A stretch of DNA of 64,000 nucleotides, taken from positions 137,758-201,757 of the forward strand of contig NZ_LMUO01000012.1 in the NCBI RefSeq assembly GCF_009765905.1, read 5' to 3'. The stretch comes from Mucilaginibacter sp. L196. GTDB taxonomy: Bacteria > Bacteroidota > Bacteroidia > Sphingobacteriales > Sphingobacteriaceae. Positions 1-8,915 of the stretch are shown here, piece by piece (positions within the stretch are counted from its first letter, which is position 1; every line of letters starts with the position of its first letter). A program made the translations under genes and the position numbers. The notes under the pieces were generated by a model, which saw nothing but the letters and a program-made list of their open reading frames with translations, was not told the DNA's origin and ran no database searches.

Positions 1-1010
1 AATGTTTCTTTAAGCGTTCCTTTGCGTTGGGTATCTACACTATCCAAAACAATGCTTATACGATCAAATGAAGCGGTAGCCTGTGCTATGATATTACTCA
101 TAAAACCGATAACCAATATCGGGAATATCAACAACGACAAATAACTGTTGAACGCCGCGAAATTACCCAGGCTCATACTGCCGGCAATTACATAATGACC
201 GCCAAGTATCAATATACTTAAAGCCGCCATGTTAGCTGTAAAAGTTATAACCGGTACCAAACTGGCAAACAAGCGTAAAATGCTTAAGCCAAACTCTTTA
301 GCTTTGGTATTGGCTTGTAAAAACTTGTCGTATTCCAGTTGTTGTGAGTTGATGACACGAATAAGTGCCGAACCCAATATACTCTCGTTGATGATTTTGT
401 TTAACCAGTCAATAACCGCGCGGCTTTCTTTAAACAATGCCCTTACTTTCTTCAATACATAGAAAAATGTACCGCCAATAATTGGAATAATCGCGATAAC
501 ACATAATGCTAACCGCCAGTTAATGGTTAATAATAAGATACTCGCTCCTATAATGGTAAACAAAGATGACGCGATGGATACGATGGCCTGCGAAACAAAC
601 ATCTTTATAGAATCAACATCGGCAGTAAGGTTAGTAAGTAACTTGGATGGGTTTACCGCCTCGATGAAAGCATAGCTTTGTTGTGATATTTTTTCAGAAA
701 GTTTGCTGCGGAGATCTCGTGCAACCCGTTCTGATGCATAGGTTTGTATTACGCTTTGCATATAGGTAAATATAAAAATACCTATAACGGCAATGGTAAA
801 CTCAATGATTATTGGTCTGTATTCAAAATGTTTGTGGGTATACGCATCAATACCGTTAGCCACTATTTTAGGGAGCAACAAGGTGATACCATTACTAAAA
901 AGCGCGAAAACTACCAGGAATATGACCAGGCCCATATAAGGTTTAAGCAGGCTGAAAATACCTGCCTTTTTGGGAGCTTGACTTTTAGACTGATCGGTTT
1001 GTTTTTCCAT
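1..1010 (-). CDS. ABC exporter, N-terminal transmembrane part (runs off the window)
   Basis: This gene reads leftward from an ATG at 1008-1010 and leaves the window with its frame still open, so about 336 codons are visible. After a short polar N-terminus (MEKQTDQSKSQAPKKAG) come long hydrophobic segments separated by charged cytoplasmic loops. This is the pattern of a type-1 ABC exporter membrane domain, including the typical stretch around NLTADVDSIKMFVSQ. The nucleotide-binding domain would follow beyond position 1. Such proteins work as dimers that export drugs, lipids or peptides; the substrate cannot be told from this half. It is transcribed away from the acetyltransferase gene at 1222, with a 211-bp shared upstream region in which I see no clear site. 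Confidence 0.85.
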   Translation of the reverse strand, partial: MEKQTDQSKSQAPKKAGIFSLLKPYMGLVIFLVVFALFSNGITLLLPKIVANGIDAYTHKHFEYRPIIIEFTIAVIGIFIFTYMQSVIQTYASERVARDLRSKLSEKISQQSYAFIEAVNPSKLLTNLTADVDSIKMFVSQAIVSIASSLFTIIGASILLLTINWRLALCVIAIIPIIGGTFFYVLKKVRALFKESRAVIDWLNKIINESILGSALIRVINSQQLEYDKFLQANTKAKEFGLSILRLFASLVPVITFTANMAALSILILGGHYVIAGSMSLGNFAAFNSYLSLLIFPILVIGFMSNIIAQATASFDRISIVLDSVDTQRKGTLKET

Positions 1011-1221
1011 CCTTATTTAAATAAGTGCAAAGCACATGTTCATAATTTCCGGTAAAAATAGCAAAGCTTTATTACGACTGCGATAAATGTTTAATTTAAT
1101 GAATGAAAGCATCGTTTTGTTTAAGTTATTTTACCCGTTTAACCATGTAGACGATTTGGGAATGAAAAGATTTTAAAATACTTTTACTAAATACATACCT
1201 CGTTAATTTATCACCTCAATC

Positions 1222-1821
1222 ATGGCTATCACATTTGATCCGCATGCACAATACAAACTGGAAGATGAACGCGTGCTTTTACGCCCGCTTAATGTTACTG
1301 ATGATGAGCATCTGTTATCATTCGCGTTACATGAGCAGGAAACCTGGCAATACTCAAGTCAGGCCGCATTTGGTGCAGATGGATTGAGCGAATACATAAG
1401 TGCTGCACTGGCAGCACGGGTTACCGGCAAGGAATATCCGTTTATTGTTTATGATAAAAAAACAGGCAGATATGCAGGTAGCACTCGTTTTTATGACATT
1501 CAACCACAAAATTTAACCTTACAGTTGGGGTATACCTGGTATGGTAAAGATTTCAGGGGTACTGGATTGAACAAGCACTGCAAATTTTTATTGCTACAGT
1601 TTGCGTTTGAAGAGCTGGGTATGGTGCGTGTTGAATTTAGAGCTGATGCCCGGAATGACCGCAGCATAGCAGCTATGAAAAGTATTGGCTGTACGGTTGA
1701 AGGCATTATGCGCAGCAACATACCTACCCGTGAAGGTGGCAGGCGCGACTCCATTATATTAAGTATACTAAAAAGCGAATGGGAAAGCGTTGTTAAACAA
1801 CGTTTAAAAGATCGCTTATAA
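1222..1821 (+). CDS. GNAT family N-acetyltransferase (RimJ/RimL-like)
   Basis: A 199-residue single-domain protein of the GCN5-related acetyltransferase family, closest in layout to the RimJ/RimL type. It shows an N-terminal LEDERVLLRPL strand, a central beta-bulge region, the acetyl-CoA-binding turn around YGKDFRGTGLNKHCK, and the conserved VEFRADARNDRSIAAMKSIG segment. Members transfer an acetyl group from acetyl-CoA to an amine such as a protein N-terminus, antibiotic or polyamine. The substrate cannot be predicted here. It is cytoplasmic. The convergent LacI-type gene ends ten bases downstream. Confidence 0.85.
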   Translation: MAITFDPHAQYKLEDERVLLRPLNVTDDEHLLSFALHEQETWQYSSQAAFGADGLSEYISAALAARVTGKEYPFIVYDKKTGRYAGSTRFYDIQPQNLTLQLGYTWYGKDFRGTGLNKHCKFLLLQFAFEELGMVRVEFRADARNDRSIAAMKSIGCTVEGIMRSNIPTREGGRRDSIILSILKSEWESVVKQRLKDRL

Positions 1822-1830
1822 AATCGAATC

Positions 1831-2874
1831 TTATTTTACTGCCGATAATTTAGTATTAACCTGTGATGAGCCTCTGTATATCAAATCATTTTGCAGCGTT
1901 ACTTTTTTGTTATCGGTGTTAGGGGTTGATGAATCCAGTTTACTTAACAATATATTTATGGTATTGGCTGCAATCTCTTCTACAGGTTGCGCAATAGCGG
2001 TGACTGATGGCGAGTACAATTCAAAAACATCATGATCATCAAAAGAGATAACCGCAATATCATCGGGTACCCGGATACCCATGTTGTGAATTACTTTTAA
2101 ACCACAAGTACCAATACGGTTTGTGCCGAATATTATAGCATCCAGATCCTTATTATTTTTAAGGAAATCGGCAATTGGCTCCAACATATATTTAGTCTCC
2201 TGGTTAAAAACAACTTCTTTAATATAAGATTGTAAGTTATTTTGCTCCAATGCTTTCTTATAACCATCCAAACGTGCCTGCATTTGGGTTTGATGAGATT
2301 CTAAAGTAATAAAAGCTATTTTTTTATACCCTTGCTCCACTAAATATTCTGTAGCGGTATAGGTGCTATCCAAATTATCAGTTACTACATAGCTACAATC
2401 AATACCCGGGAAATACCTGTCGAATAAAACAACCGGCAGGTCATCCTTTAATAATTCAGCAATATCTTCTTCCACACCAACAGGCGGGGCTATAATGTAA
2501 CCATCAACATGCCTGTCGCGAAACATCCCAATCAGATCGCGTGTTTTATCAGCATCATTATCAGTACTGCAATAAATTATCCTGTAACCGTTTTTATAGG
2601 CCCCATCCTCAATATAACGGGCAATGTTTGCAAAAAACGGATCGGCAATATTTTCAACCATCAAACCGATAATATGCGATTTGCCGGTACGTAAGCTTTT
2701 AGCTAAAGAGTTAGGCTTATAACCAACTTCTTTTACAAATTTCAATACCCGCTCAACAAGCTCCTCGCTTATCCGTTTTTCCCTGGCGCGGCCATTCAAG
2801 ATAAAGGATACCGTAGTTTTTGATATATTGAGTTTATTGGCAATATCAACTATTGACAGCTTCTTCTTAATCAT
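1831..2874 (-). CDS. LacI family transcriptional regulator
   Basis: A 347-residue regulator with an N-terminal helix-turn-helix (IANKLNISKTTVSFILNG, about residues 11-28), a hinge helix (KPNSLAKSLRTGKS), and a periplasmic-binding-protein-like sugar-sensing domain over the rest. The usual family length is 330-350 residues, so it is complete. LacI proteins bind as dimers or tetramers to palindromic operators and respond to a sugar or sugar derivative. It lies 134 bp downstream of, and in the same direction as, the GH127 gene. A role in controlling arabinose-containing glycan use is therefore plausible, but this is inference. I could not pick out a convincing operator. Confidence 0.9.
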   Translation of the reverse strand: MIKKKLSIVDIANKLNISKTTVSFILNGRAREKRISEELVERVLKFVKEVGYKPNSLAKSLRTGKSHIIGLMVENIADPFFANIARYIEDGAYKNGYRIIYCSTDNDADKTRDLIGMFRDRHVDGYIIAPPVGVEEDIAELLKDDLPVVLFDRYFPGIDCSYVVTDNLDSTYTATEYLVEQGYKKIAFITLESHQTQMQARLDGYKKALEQNNLQSYIKEVVFNQETKYMLEPIADFLKNNKDLDAIIFGTNRIGTCGLKVIHNMGIRVPDDIAVISFDDHDVFELYSPSVTAIAQPVEEIAANTINILLSKLDSSTPNTDNKKVTLQNDLIYRGSSQVNTKLSAVK

Positions 2875-3008
2875 CAGGATTTGATATATAATTTAAAGGT
2901 TATAAAAGAATAATAAGCTAATATAGAATCAATTTATCGATTTACCAATAAAACAAACAATAACAAAGCCGATACATCATTATTGTATAATGAAATAATA
3001 AAATCGTT

Positions 3009-5048
3009 TTACTTGACCACCGGAAATGCTGATATTCTTAATCGCGCACCACCCATTGGTACCAACGTTAATGTTTTTTCAGGTTGATCTGATACCACCG
3101 GGCTTGGTGGCAATATCGCGCATAATCCGTATTGATCAATTGTCCACGATGTTATTTGCTTGCCTTTTGCCACAAGTTGTATTGGTGCATTTGTATTGGT
3201 GAATGGATTATCATCTTTTGGCCAGCTCTTTTTAATCACCGCAAAAGACGCCGCTGCATCTTTATCTAGCAACAATCCATAATTCCATGGGGATGCTGCA
3301 TAAATATCATAAGCAGGCCATTTAGCCGGATCGACGGTTTTTTGCCAGCCTGCATCGCCCTGTACATCAACCTTACTATTCTTTTTGACATAGTTTTCAG
3401 CAATTTTCAGCGAGAATGTCAGCGGGCCATAATTAACGCTAACGCTATTTTTATTATTTCCCCACGTTTTAACCTTTATATGCATAGGTAGTTGCAATGC
3501 GACCACATCGCCGTTTTTCCAGGTATAGGTTAGTTTTATATACTTGCCGGGCACCGCATTAACCGGGATTACTTTACCATTAACTTTTACATTTGCGTTA
3601 TTACACCAAGCTGGTATACGTAAATAAAGCGGGAATTTAACGCTGGCAGCTACATTAATGCGAAAACTAACCTGCTCTTCAAACGGGTAGTGTGTGCTTT
3701 CAGTTATATTAACTTTTTGGCCATTGCCTGCAACTGCATTAACCTGCCCGTCGCTGTATAATTGGGCAGCTAAGCCTTTATCCGGTGTAGCCATCCAACT
3801 ATTTTCGGCATAATACACCCAGCCCGCAGCATGATTATGTTGGCAGCAACGGCTACTGAAAGGGTTCATAGCTAAAAACGGACCGTCATTAGCAATACCC
3901 GGTGAATGATTTTTACTGTCACTTACCACCATATTAGGAGCCGTTAAATACCGGAGTGCTTTATAATCTGAAGTAAACGCTGCCGGGAATGTATTAAAAG
4001 CCACGTCTTCGCAGTTATCGGCCCAAAAAGTATCACCTGTAAATTGCAATAAATACTCATCCGATGTCATTTGCTCAACCATTCCGCAAGTTTCAACGGC
4101 TTGCCTTGGGTCGGTATAACCTTGCCTGGCATTTTCATCAGCCCCAAACATGCCGCCGGGTACTTGCCCGTAAATATTACGCACAAGGTTAAAATCAGCA
4201 TAACTCGCATTCAAATCAGATAATAAATGACTTTGCAGGTAATAAGTCGCCGGCTCGCGGAAACATTCGGCTACGTTTACATTGTGCCAGTTAGGTAAAT
4301 TATTTGCCTGGCGCCAATTTGCTGTGCAACGATCAAGTTTTGTAGCCAAATCCAAAAGCCATGTTTCGCCGGTACGATTATATAGCCAATAAACACTTAA
4401 AAGATTATCTCCGCCCCGGCTATTTTCCCAATAATCCTGCAAAAACTTATCATCAGGAATGCTCAGTTCCCATTTAAAATACTTGCGCATTAAATTAATT
4501 ACACGTGCGTCTTTAGAATATTCATAATAGGATTGCAGGCACCACAACATGGGCATGTTAGTCCACAGGTCGCGTTTACCCTCCCCTTTATATACCAGCG
4601 GCCCAAAATCGCCATTAGAGCGCTGGTTATTAATTACAGCATCTATCCAAAATTTGGTAGTGGCCAGCATCCGCTTATCATTCAGCATATAAGCTATATC
4701 GCCATAACCTTTTAACCAGTAAGGCAATTCTTCCCACCCATATTTACCTAAACCACTTTTATTTAGCCATGCGTTATCTGTTCTGTTAAGCCAGATGCTT
4801 ATTTCATCTAAATGACCGGTAAGCCCGGCACTTTGCAATTCTAATTGTTTTTTTAACCAGCCTCCTGGCTTTATTGAGCCAATTGGGAGCTTAATAAAAG
4901 CCTGTTTTAGTAAAGGAAATTTATTGCTTACATAAAATGTATTTATGCTATTCGTATCGGGTTTAGTTACAACAGCAGCCTTTATGCTTTGAGCTTGTGT
5001 GCTAAAACATCCAAGCACGAAAATAATTGGCAGTAGTAGGTTCTTCAT
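3009..5048 (-). CDS. Glycoside hydrolase family 127-like (beta-L-arabinofuranosidase, DUF1680)
   Basis: A secreted protein of about 679 residues. The chosen ATG at 5048 gives a clean signal peptide (MKNLLLPIIFVLGCFSTQAQ); an in-frame start 18 bp upstream would add six residues and is less likely. The alpha/alpha-barrel region carries the zinc and nucleophile residues known from GH127: Glu319 and Cys321 in a VETCGMVEQM stretch, and the pair Cys401-Cys402 in RCCQHNHAAGW. By analogy with HypBA1, one of these cysteines is the nucleophile and the four residues bind zinc. A beta-sandwich domain follows. The expected activity is release of L-arabinofuranose from arabinan or glycoprotein side chains. 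A LacI regulator follows downstream. Confidence 0.85.
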   Translation of the reverse strand: MKNLLLPIIFVLGCFSTQAQSIKAAVVTKPDTNSINTFYVSNKFPLLKQAFIKLPIGSIKPGGWLKKQLELQSAGLTGHLDEISIWLNRTDNAWLNKSGLGKYGWEELPYWLKGYGDIAYMLNDKRMLATTKFWIDAVINNQRSNGDFGPLVYKGEGKRDLWTNMPMLWCLQSYYEYSKDARVINLMRKYFKWELSIPDDKFLQDYWENSRGGDNLLSVYWLYNRTGETWLLDLATKLDRCTANWRQANNLPNWHNVNVAECFREPATYYLQSHLLSDLNASYADFNLVRNIYGQVPGGMFGADENARQGYTDPRQAVETCGMVEQMTSDEYLLQFTGDTFWADNCEDVAFNTFPAAFTSDYKALRYLTAPNMVVSDSKNHSPGIANDGPFLAMNPFSSRCCQHNHAAGWVYYAENSWMATPDKGLAAQLYSDGQVNAVAGNGQKVNITESTHYPFEEQVSFRINVAASVKFPLYLRIPAWCNNANVKVNGKVIPVNAVPGKYIKLTYTWKNGDVVALQLPMHIKVKTWGNNKNSVSVNYGPLTFSLKIAENYVKKNSKVDVQGDAGWQKTVDPAKWPAYDIYAASPWNYGLLLDKDAAASFAVIKKSWPKDDNPFTNTNAPIQLVAKGKQITSWTIDQYGLCAILPPSPVVSDQPEKTLTLVPMGGARLRISAFPVVK

Positions 5049-5201
5049 GGTAGATAAAAAAAGCAATTTATCATTATTTTAATAAATGTGTATGTAACAT
5101 TAAAAAACCATTCTCCGTCCATTTAGAATTAATCCGGATTGCACTTTAATATTTGAGTGTTATACAAGTTGATTACCTTCGGGCACAAACAAAAAATATA
5201 C

Positions 5202-5426
5202 ATGGCAACAACAAAACTTACCATAAATAACAACGGATCGGTTAAAATAGACGGCGATTTTGAGATAGTAGATATGCAAGGCAACAACTACGGTTTACAA
5301 GGCAGAACTGTTGTAAGCATTTGCCGTTGTGGCCTATCAGCAAACAAACCATTTTGTGATGGCGCGCATAAAAACCATTTTGAGCACAATGCTATCGCAT
5401 TTGATCTGCCTCCAAAAAAGGTATAA
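5202..5426 (+). CDS. CDGSH iron-sulfur domain protein
   Basis: A 74-residue protein read from the ATG at 5202; an in-frame non-ATG extension to 5157 is not needed. It has the CDGSH-type iron-sulfur signature with Cys41, Cys43, Cys52 and His56 (CRCGLSANKPFCDGAH), the three-Cys/one-His set that binds a [2Fe-2S] cluster in mitoNEET-like proteins. There is one cluster motif and no membrane anchor. Family members are redox or cluster-transfer proteins; the partner here is unknown. The stop lies 12 bp before the truA start, so the two are probably co-transcribed. Confidence 0.9.
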   Translation: MATTKLTINNNGSVKIDGDFEIVDMQGNNYGLQGRTVVSICRCGLSANKPFCDGAHKNHFEHNAIAFDLPPKKV

Positions 5427-5438
5427 CACGCTAAATAT

Positions 5439-6242
5439 TTGAGGTACTTTTTTCATATCGGTTACCACGGCACCAATTATTGCGGATGGCAAAAACATCC
5501 GGAAGCGTTAAGTGTGCAACAGGTTTTGGAAACCAACTTAACCAAACTGTTAAAAGTACCCATTTACATTTCCGGTTGCGGGCGAACTGACGCGCAGGTA
5601 CATGCGAGTCAGTTTTTTTTCCATGTTGATATTGAGCAGGAATGGGATTTTGATCTTTTTTTCCGCCTGAATAAAATATTGCCGGATGATATTGCCGTTT
5701 TTGACATCATCCCGGTGGAGGACCTGCCCCATGCCCGTTTTGATACTATACAACGCAGCTACGATTACTTTATCCATACTTATAAAGACCCGTTTTTGAG
5801 TAGGTTCAGCTCTTTTTATGCAGAAAAGGGTCTCGATCTACATAAAATGAAGTATGCCGTGGCATTACTACCCAACTACAGCGATTATAGAGCCTTCTGC
5901 AAAATGCCCGACCGCATTGATCATACCATCTGCCACGTAAGCACAGCCAGCTTGTTTACAGATAAGAATAGCGACAGAATTCGTTTTCATATCTCGGCTA
6001 ATCGTTTTTTAAGTAAGATGATCCGCATTATTGTGGGGCGTTTGCTGGAAATTGGCAAAGGCGAAATGAGTGTTGATGAGTTTGAACATTATCTTGCTGA
6101 GAAGATCACACCGCAAATTATTATTCCCGCTTACCCGCAGGGTTTATATCTATCAAAAGTTACTTATCCTTATTTAGATTTACCGGTTAAAAGTACGTTT
6201 TCGACAATGATGACCGAGGGAACTGATTGGATTAAGTTATAA
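5439..6242 (+). CDS. truA: tRNA pseudouridine(38-40) synthase TruA
   Basis: A 267-residue TruA-type synthase that converts uridines 38-40 in the tRNA anticodon arm to pseudouridine. The catalytic aspartate is Asp51 in GCGRTDAQVHA. Other family blocks are GYHGTNYCGWQ at the N-terminus and RFLSKMIRIIVGRLLEIGKG near the C-terminus. The start codon is TTG at 5439; no ATG lies upstream in frame before the previous stop, and homology begins immediately after it. It follows the CDGSH gene by 12 bp. A GTCAT-type hairpin repeat begins 29 bp after its stop. Confidence 0.93.
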   Translation: MRYFFHIGYHGTNYCGWQKHPEALSVQQVLETNLTKLLKVPIYISGCGRTDAQVHASQFFFHVDIEQEWDFDLFFRLNKILPDDIAVFDIIPVEDLPHARFDTIQRSYDYFIHTYKDPFLSRFSSFYAEKGLDLHKMKYAVALLPNYSDYRAFCKMPDRIDHTICHVSTASLFTDKNSDRIRFHISANRFLSKMIRIIVGRLLEIGKGEMSVDEFEHYLAEKITPQIIIPAYPQGLYLSKVTYPYLDLPVKSTFSTMMTEGTDWIKL

Positions 6243-6271
6243 TTATCGCATCCTTGTCGTTCCTCCTTCTT

Positions 6272-6343
6272 GTCATTCTGAGCGGAGCGAAGAATCTGTA
6301 AAGTAGTTTACAAGCGTACAGATTCTTCGTTCCTCAGAATGAC
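6272..6343. repeat. GTCAT hairpin repeat (short-loop, AGAATCTGTA subtype)
   Basis: A 72-bp inverted repeat with arms beginning GTCATTCTGAGCGGAGCGAA and ending in its near complement. The loop contains AAGTAGTTTAC. Close copies are at 45392-45464 and 62852-62922, and a lone right arm is at 29784-29812. It sits between truA and the helicase-like gene. It could act as a transcript-end hairpin, but it has no T-tract and its relatives are dispersed, so I class it as a repeat. Confidence 0.85.
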
Positions 6344-6415
6344 AATTTTGTTTAGTAGATGACAAGCAACGGTTTAATTTAAAATAGGTAAATTCGCGGC
6401 TTAATATATTTTTTG

Positions 6416-7723
6416 ATGGTGTGGTTAGATAAATTTAAGCTGAACAAAGGCTTAGCGCGTACAATAACAGAAGCAGGATATTTGAGTCCGAAAGAGATAC
6501 AGCAAAAAACTTTGTCGAGGATTATTGGCGGGCAGGATGTTATCGCGATAGCTCCAGAAGGGGCCGGTAAAACCAGCACTTACATCATCACTGTATTAAA
6601 CCGCATAAGGCAAGGGTTTGACGATGCCCCAAGGGTATTGGTATTAGTACCTGATAAGGAAAAAGTATTCAGCGTAATTGAGCAATTTGATGCGCTCAAC
6701 AAAAATAAATCAGTAAAAATTGTTGGCTTATACGTTGCCCCCGGCATCGAAGCACAAATGGACGCTTTGGCAGATGGCGCCGATATTGTTGTTGCCACGC
6801 CAGACCGCGCACGTGCTATCTACCTAAAATTGGGCCTCAACCTAAATAAAATAGACTTATTTATTGTTGATGATGCCGAACTTATTGTTAAGCAAGGTAT
6901 GCAATTACAGGTAGCTGAATTGGCAAACAGCATCACCAAATGCCAGCACCTGGTATTTACAGAAGTGCTGCATGATAAGTTAGAAAAAATGATAGCTCCG
7001 TTTATGAAACAACCTGCTATTATTGAGGTAGAAGAATTAAATGATACGCCTTTAGATACTTATCAGCAAATATTATATAACCTGCCCAACTTCAGGACTA
7101 AATTAAACTTGTTGAACCTGTTTATGCAGGATGATGAGTTGTTCACCAAAGTAGTAGTATTTGTAAACACCCGCATTACTGCTAATACTGTTTACAAAAA
7201 TCTAAAACCTCAATTGCGCGATTCGGTGGTTATTTTAAACCCGATGTTTAGTGAGGATAAAGGTATATCGGATATTAATATTTTTAAGAGCGATGATAAG
7301 CTGCGGGTTTTAGTGATCGCAAATGAGAATACCGAAGATGTTGATATTTCGAAGATCCCATTTTTTATTCATTTGGATCTGCCTGAAGAAAAAGAGTTGT
7401 TTGTTAACCGGGTAATTAAAAAAACCGGTGAAGAAGATACTTTAGCCATCACCTTTGCAACTGATATTGAATTGGTGCAGGTTAAAAAGATAGAGCAGGT
7501 CATCGGCAGAAAAATGGCATTATCTGAATTGCCGGATGACTTGATTATTGATAAAGAGCGTAAAGACAAGGAAGAATCAGTTGAAAAGAAACCTGCCAAA
7601 GCGGATAAAAACGCGCCTGTAGCTGGTGAGGCTTTCCATGAGAAAAAAGCAGCTAATGCCAAGACTTATAATTACAGCTCGGGCACTAAAGCTAAAATGA
7701 ATAATAAGCGGAAGCATTCTTAG
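6416..7723 (+). CDS. DEAD-box helicase-like protein with degenerate motifs
   Basis: A 435-residue protein with the two-RecA-domain plan of DEAD-box RNA helicases. The ATG at 6416 is preferred over an in-frame TTG just before it. Motif Q-like sequence and Walker A (APEGAGKT, residues 46-53) are present, as are VATPDRA and VVFVNTR. Motif II reads DDAE at residues 152-155 instead of DEAD, motif III (SAT) is not evident, and the HRxGRxGR arginine-finger region is replaced by VNRVIKKTGEED. It may bind ATP yet be a poor or inactive helicase. The C-terminal 60 residues are Lys/Ala-rich (KKPAKADKNAPVAGE), as in RNA-binding tails. The cellular role is unknown. Confidence 0.75.
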   Translation: MVWLDKFKLNKGLARTITEAGYLSPKEIQQKTLSRIIGGQDVIAIAPEGAGKTSTYIITVLNRIRQGFDDAPRVLVLVPDKEKVFSVIEQFDALNKNKSVKIVGLYVAPGIEAQMDALADGADIVVATPDRARAIYLKLGLNLNKIDLFIVDDAELIVKQGMQLQVAELANSITKCQHLVFTEVLHDKLEKMIAPFMKQPAIIEVEELNDTPLDTYQQILYNLPNFRTKLNLLNLFMQDDELFTKVVVFVNTRITANTVYKNLKPQLRDSVVILNPMFSEDKGISDINIFKSDDKLRVLVIANENTEDVDISKIPFFIHLDLPEEKELFVNRVIKKTGEEDTLAITFATDIELVQVKKIEQVIGRKMALSELPDDLIIDKERKDKEESVEKKPAKADKNAPVAGEAFHEKKAANAKTYNYSSGTKAKMNNKRKHS

Positions 7724-7760
7724 GATGTGCAGATTTGCGAATATGCAGATGTGCGGATAG
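7724..7760. repeat. Short dispersed repeat (GTGCAGATTTGCGAATATGC)
   Basis: The sequence here reappears in inverted orientation at 39648-39683 (GCACATCTGCATATTCGCAT), and a partial copy lies at 39593-39612. It consists of near-tandem 10-12 base units. It lies directly after the stop of the helicase-like gene. The function is unknown. Confidence 0.6.
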
Positions 7761-7770
7761 TCTTGATGCG

Positions 7771-7995
7771 CTATTTACCTCTCCCCGCGAAAGTTTCGAT
7801 ATACAAATCTTCTACCTTTTTGCGGGCCCAGTCTGTTTTGCGTAGGAATTTGAGGCTTGATTTTATGCTGGGATCATCCAGAAAACAATTGATGCGGATG
7901 CGGTAACCTAACTCGGGCCAGCCGTGGTGGGCTACCAGTTCGTTCAATACCATTTCTAAGGTTTTGCCGTGTAATATATTATTGGGTTGTTCCAT
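7771..7995 (-). CDS. VF530/DUF2132 family small protein
   Basis: A 74-residue protein that matches the VF530 (DUF2132) family: [19 protein letters not shown] near the start, then [19 protein letters not shown] and a short basic C-terminus. The family is small, compact and predicted to bind nucleic acid through a helical fold; no precise role is established. Its start codon overlaps the stop of the hydrolase gene by one base, so translation of the two is probably coupled. Confidence 0.85.
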   Translation of the reverse strand: MEQPNNILHGKTLEMVLNELVAHHGWPELGYRIRINCFLDDPSIKSSLKFLRKTDWARKKVEDLYIETFAGRGK

Positions 7996-8861
7996 TAGTT
8001 CCAGTTATGAAAGGGTTGAGTAAAAAACTCATCTACCTTTTTGTTGAATTCATCGGCATGAGCCTGCAAGGTATGATGCGGTGAATTAGGCAAGATCCAC
8101 AAATAAGCATGCGGAATATTTTGATAAATAAGCACCGTATGTTGCAAAACAATTAAATCATGATCTCCACTTATGATTAGTGACGGGCATTTAATTTGTT
8201 TCAACGCAGAAAGTGGGACATTAGGCTGCAGCCAATCCAGCATAAATATTTTCCAGTCGTTTTTTTCTTTAGCCGTGGTGAAGGTTTTATTTTTATTATT
8301 ATTGTAATCATCGCGCTCACCTTTCCAATAAGATGGAATTAATGCTGTTGAATCGGGCCATAGATTGGCGCCTGTTGAGGCAAGTTTGATAACTTTGTCA
8401 GGGTGACGCATAGCCAATAACAGCGCATTGATACCGCCATCGCTCCAACCGATCACATAGCTTGATTTAATATGCATTACATCCAGCAAAGCTGCAAAAT
8501 CATCCGCCATCATTTCAAAACTTAGGGAATCTTTACCATCTACCGATTTACCTTGCGCCCTGCTATCCGCTACGATCACCATATATTTTTTGGAGAAATA
8601 GGGAATATTTTTGGTAAAAGCCGATATATCGCCGCCATTTCCATGTATCATTAATAATGGTTCGCCTTTTCCATAAACCTCGCAATACATTTTAAATCCA
8701 CGTATATCGTAGTACTTACCAGCGGCAGGGTTGTTACCATAAGGGATTGGTTTATCCTGTCCGAAAGCCAGTAAAACGAATAATTGTAAAAGGCAAAGTA
8801 TAATGAGCTGTTTTTTCACGCTGTTAAAAAAAACTAAATTAAACTTAAATTGGTAATGCAT
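7995..8861 (-). CDS. Alpha/beta hydrolase, exported
   Basis: A 288-residue alpha/beta-hydrolase. An N-terminal hydrophobic stretch ([17 protein letters not shown]) acts as a signal peptide or anchor. The nucleophile elbow is GWSDGG, an oxyanion-type HGNGGD motif follows strand 3, and the catalytic His lies in SPHHTL near the end. The acid is probably Asp in SGDHDLIV. Its substrate (ester, lactone or similar) is not predictable. It is translationally coupled to the VF530 gene and divergent from the GH28 gene, with 54 bp between their starts. Confidence 0.85.
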   Translation of the reverse strand: MHYQFKFNLVFFNSVKKQLIILCLLQLFVLLAFGQDKPIPYGNNPAAGKYYDIRGFKMYCEVYGKGEPLLMIHGNGGDISAFTKNIPYFSKKYMVIVADSRAQGKSVDGKDSLSFEMMADDFAALLDVMHIKSSYVIGWSDGGINALLLAMRHPDKVIKLASTGANLWPDSTALIPSYWKGERDDYNNNKNKTFTTAKEKNDWKIFMLDWLQPNVPLSALKQIKCPSLIISGDHDLIVLQHTVLIYQNIPHAYLWILPNSPHHTLQAHADEFNKKVDEFFTQPFHNWN

Positions 8862-8915
8862 ATGGATAAATGATTTATTTTTATGCTATCCAATTCTCTA
8901 CCTAAATAAATACCG

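Noticed and set aside
744..1055. 103-codon frame in the ABC exporter region
   Set aside because: The opposite strand encodes the ABC transporter membrane domain continuously from 1010 leftward.
5131..5160. Promoter-like TTTAATATTTG before the CDGSH gene
   Set aside because: Spacing within the -7 box does not fit TAnnTTTG and the upstream box is unclear.
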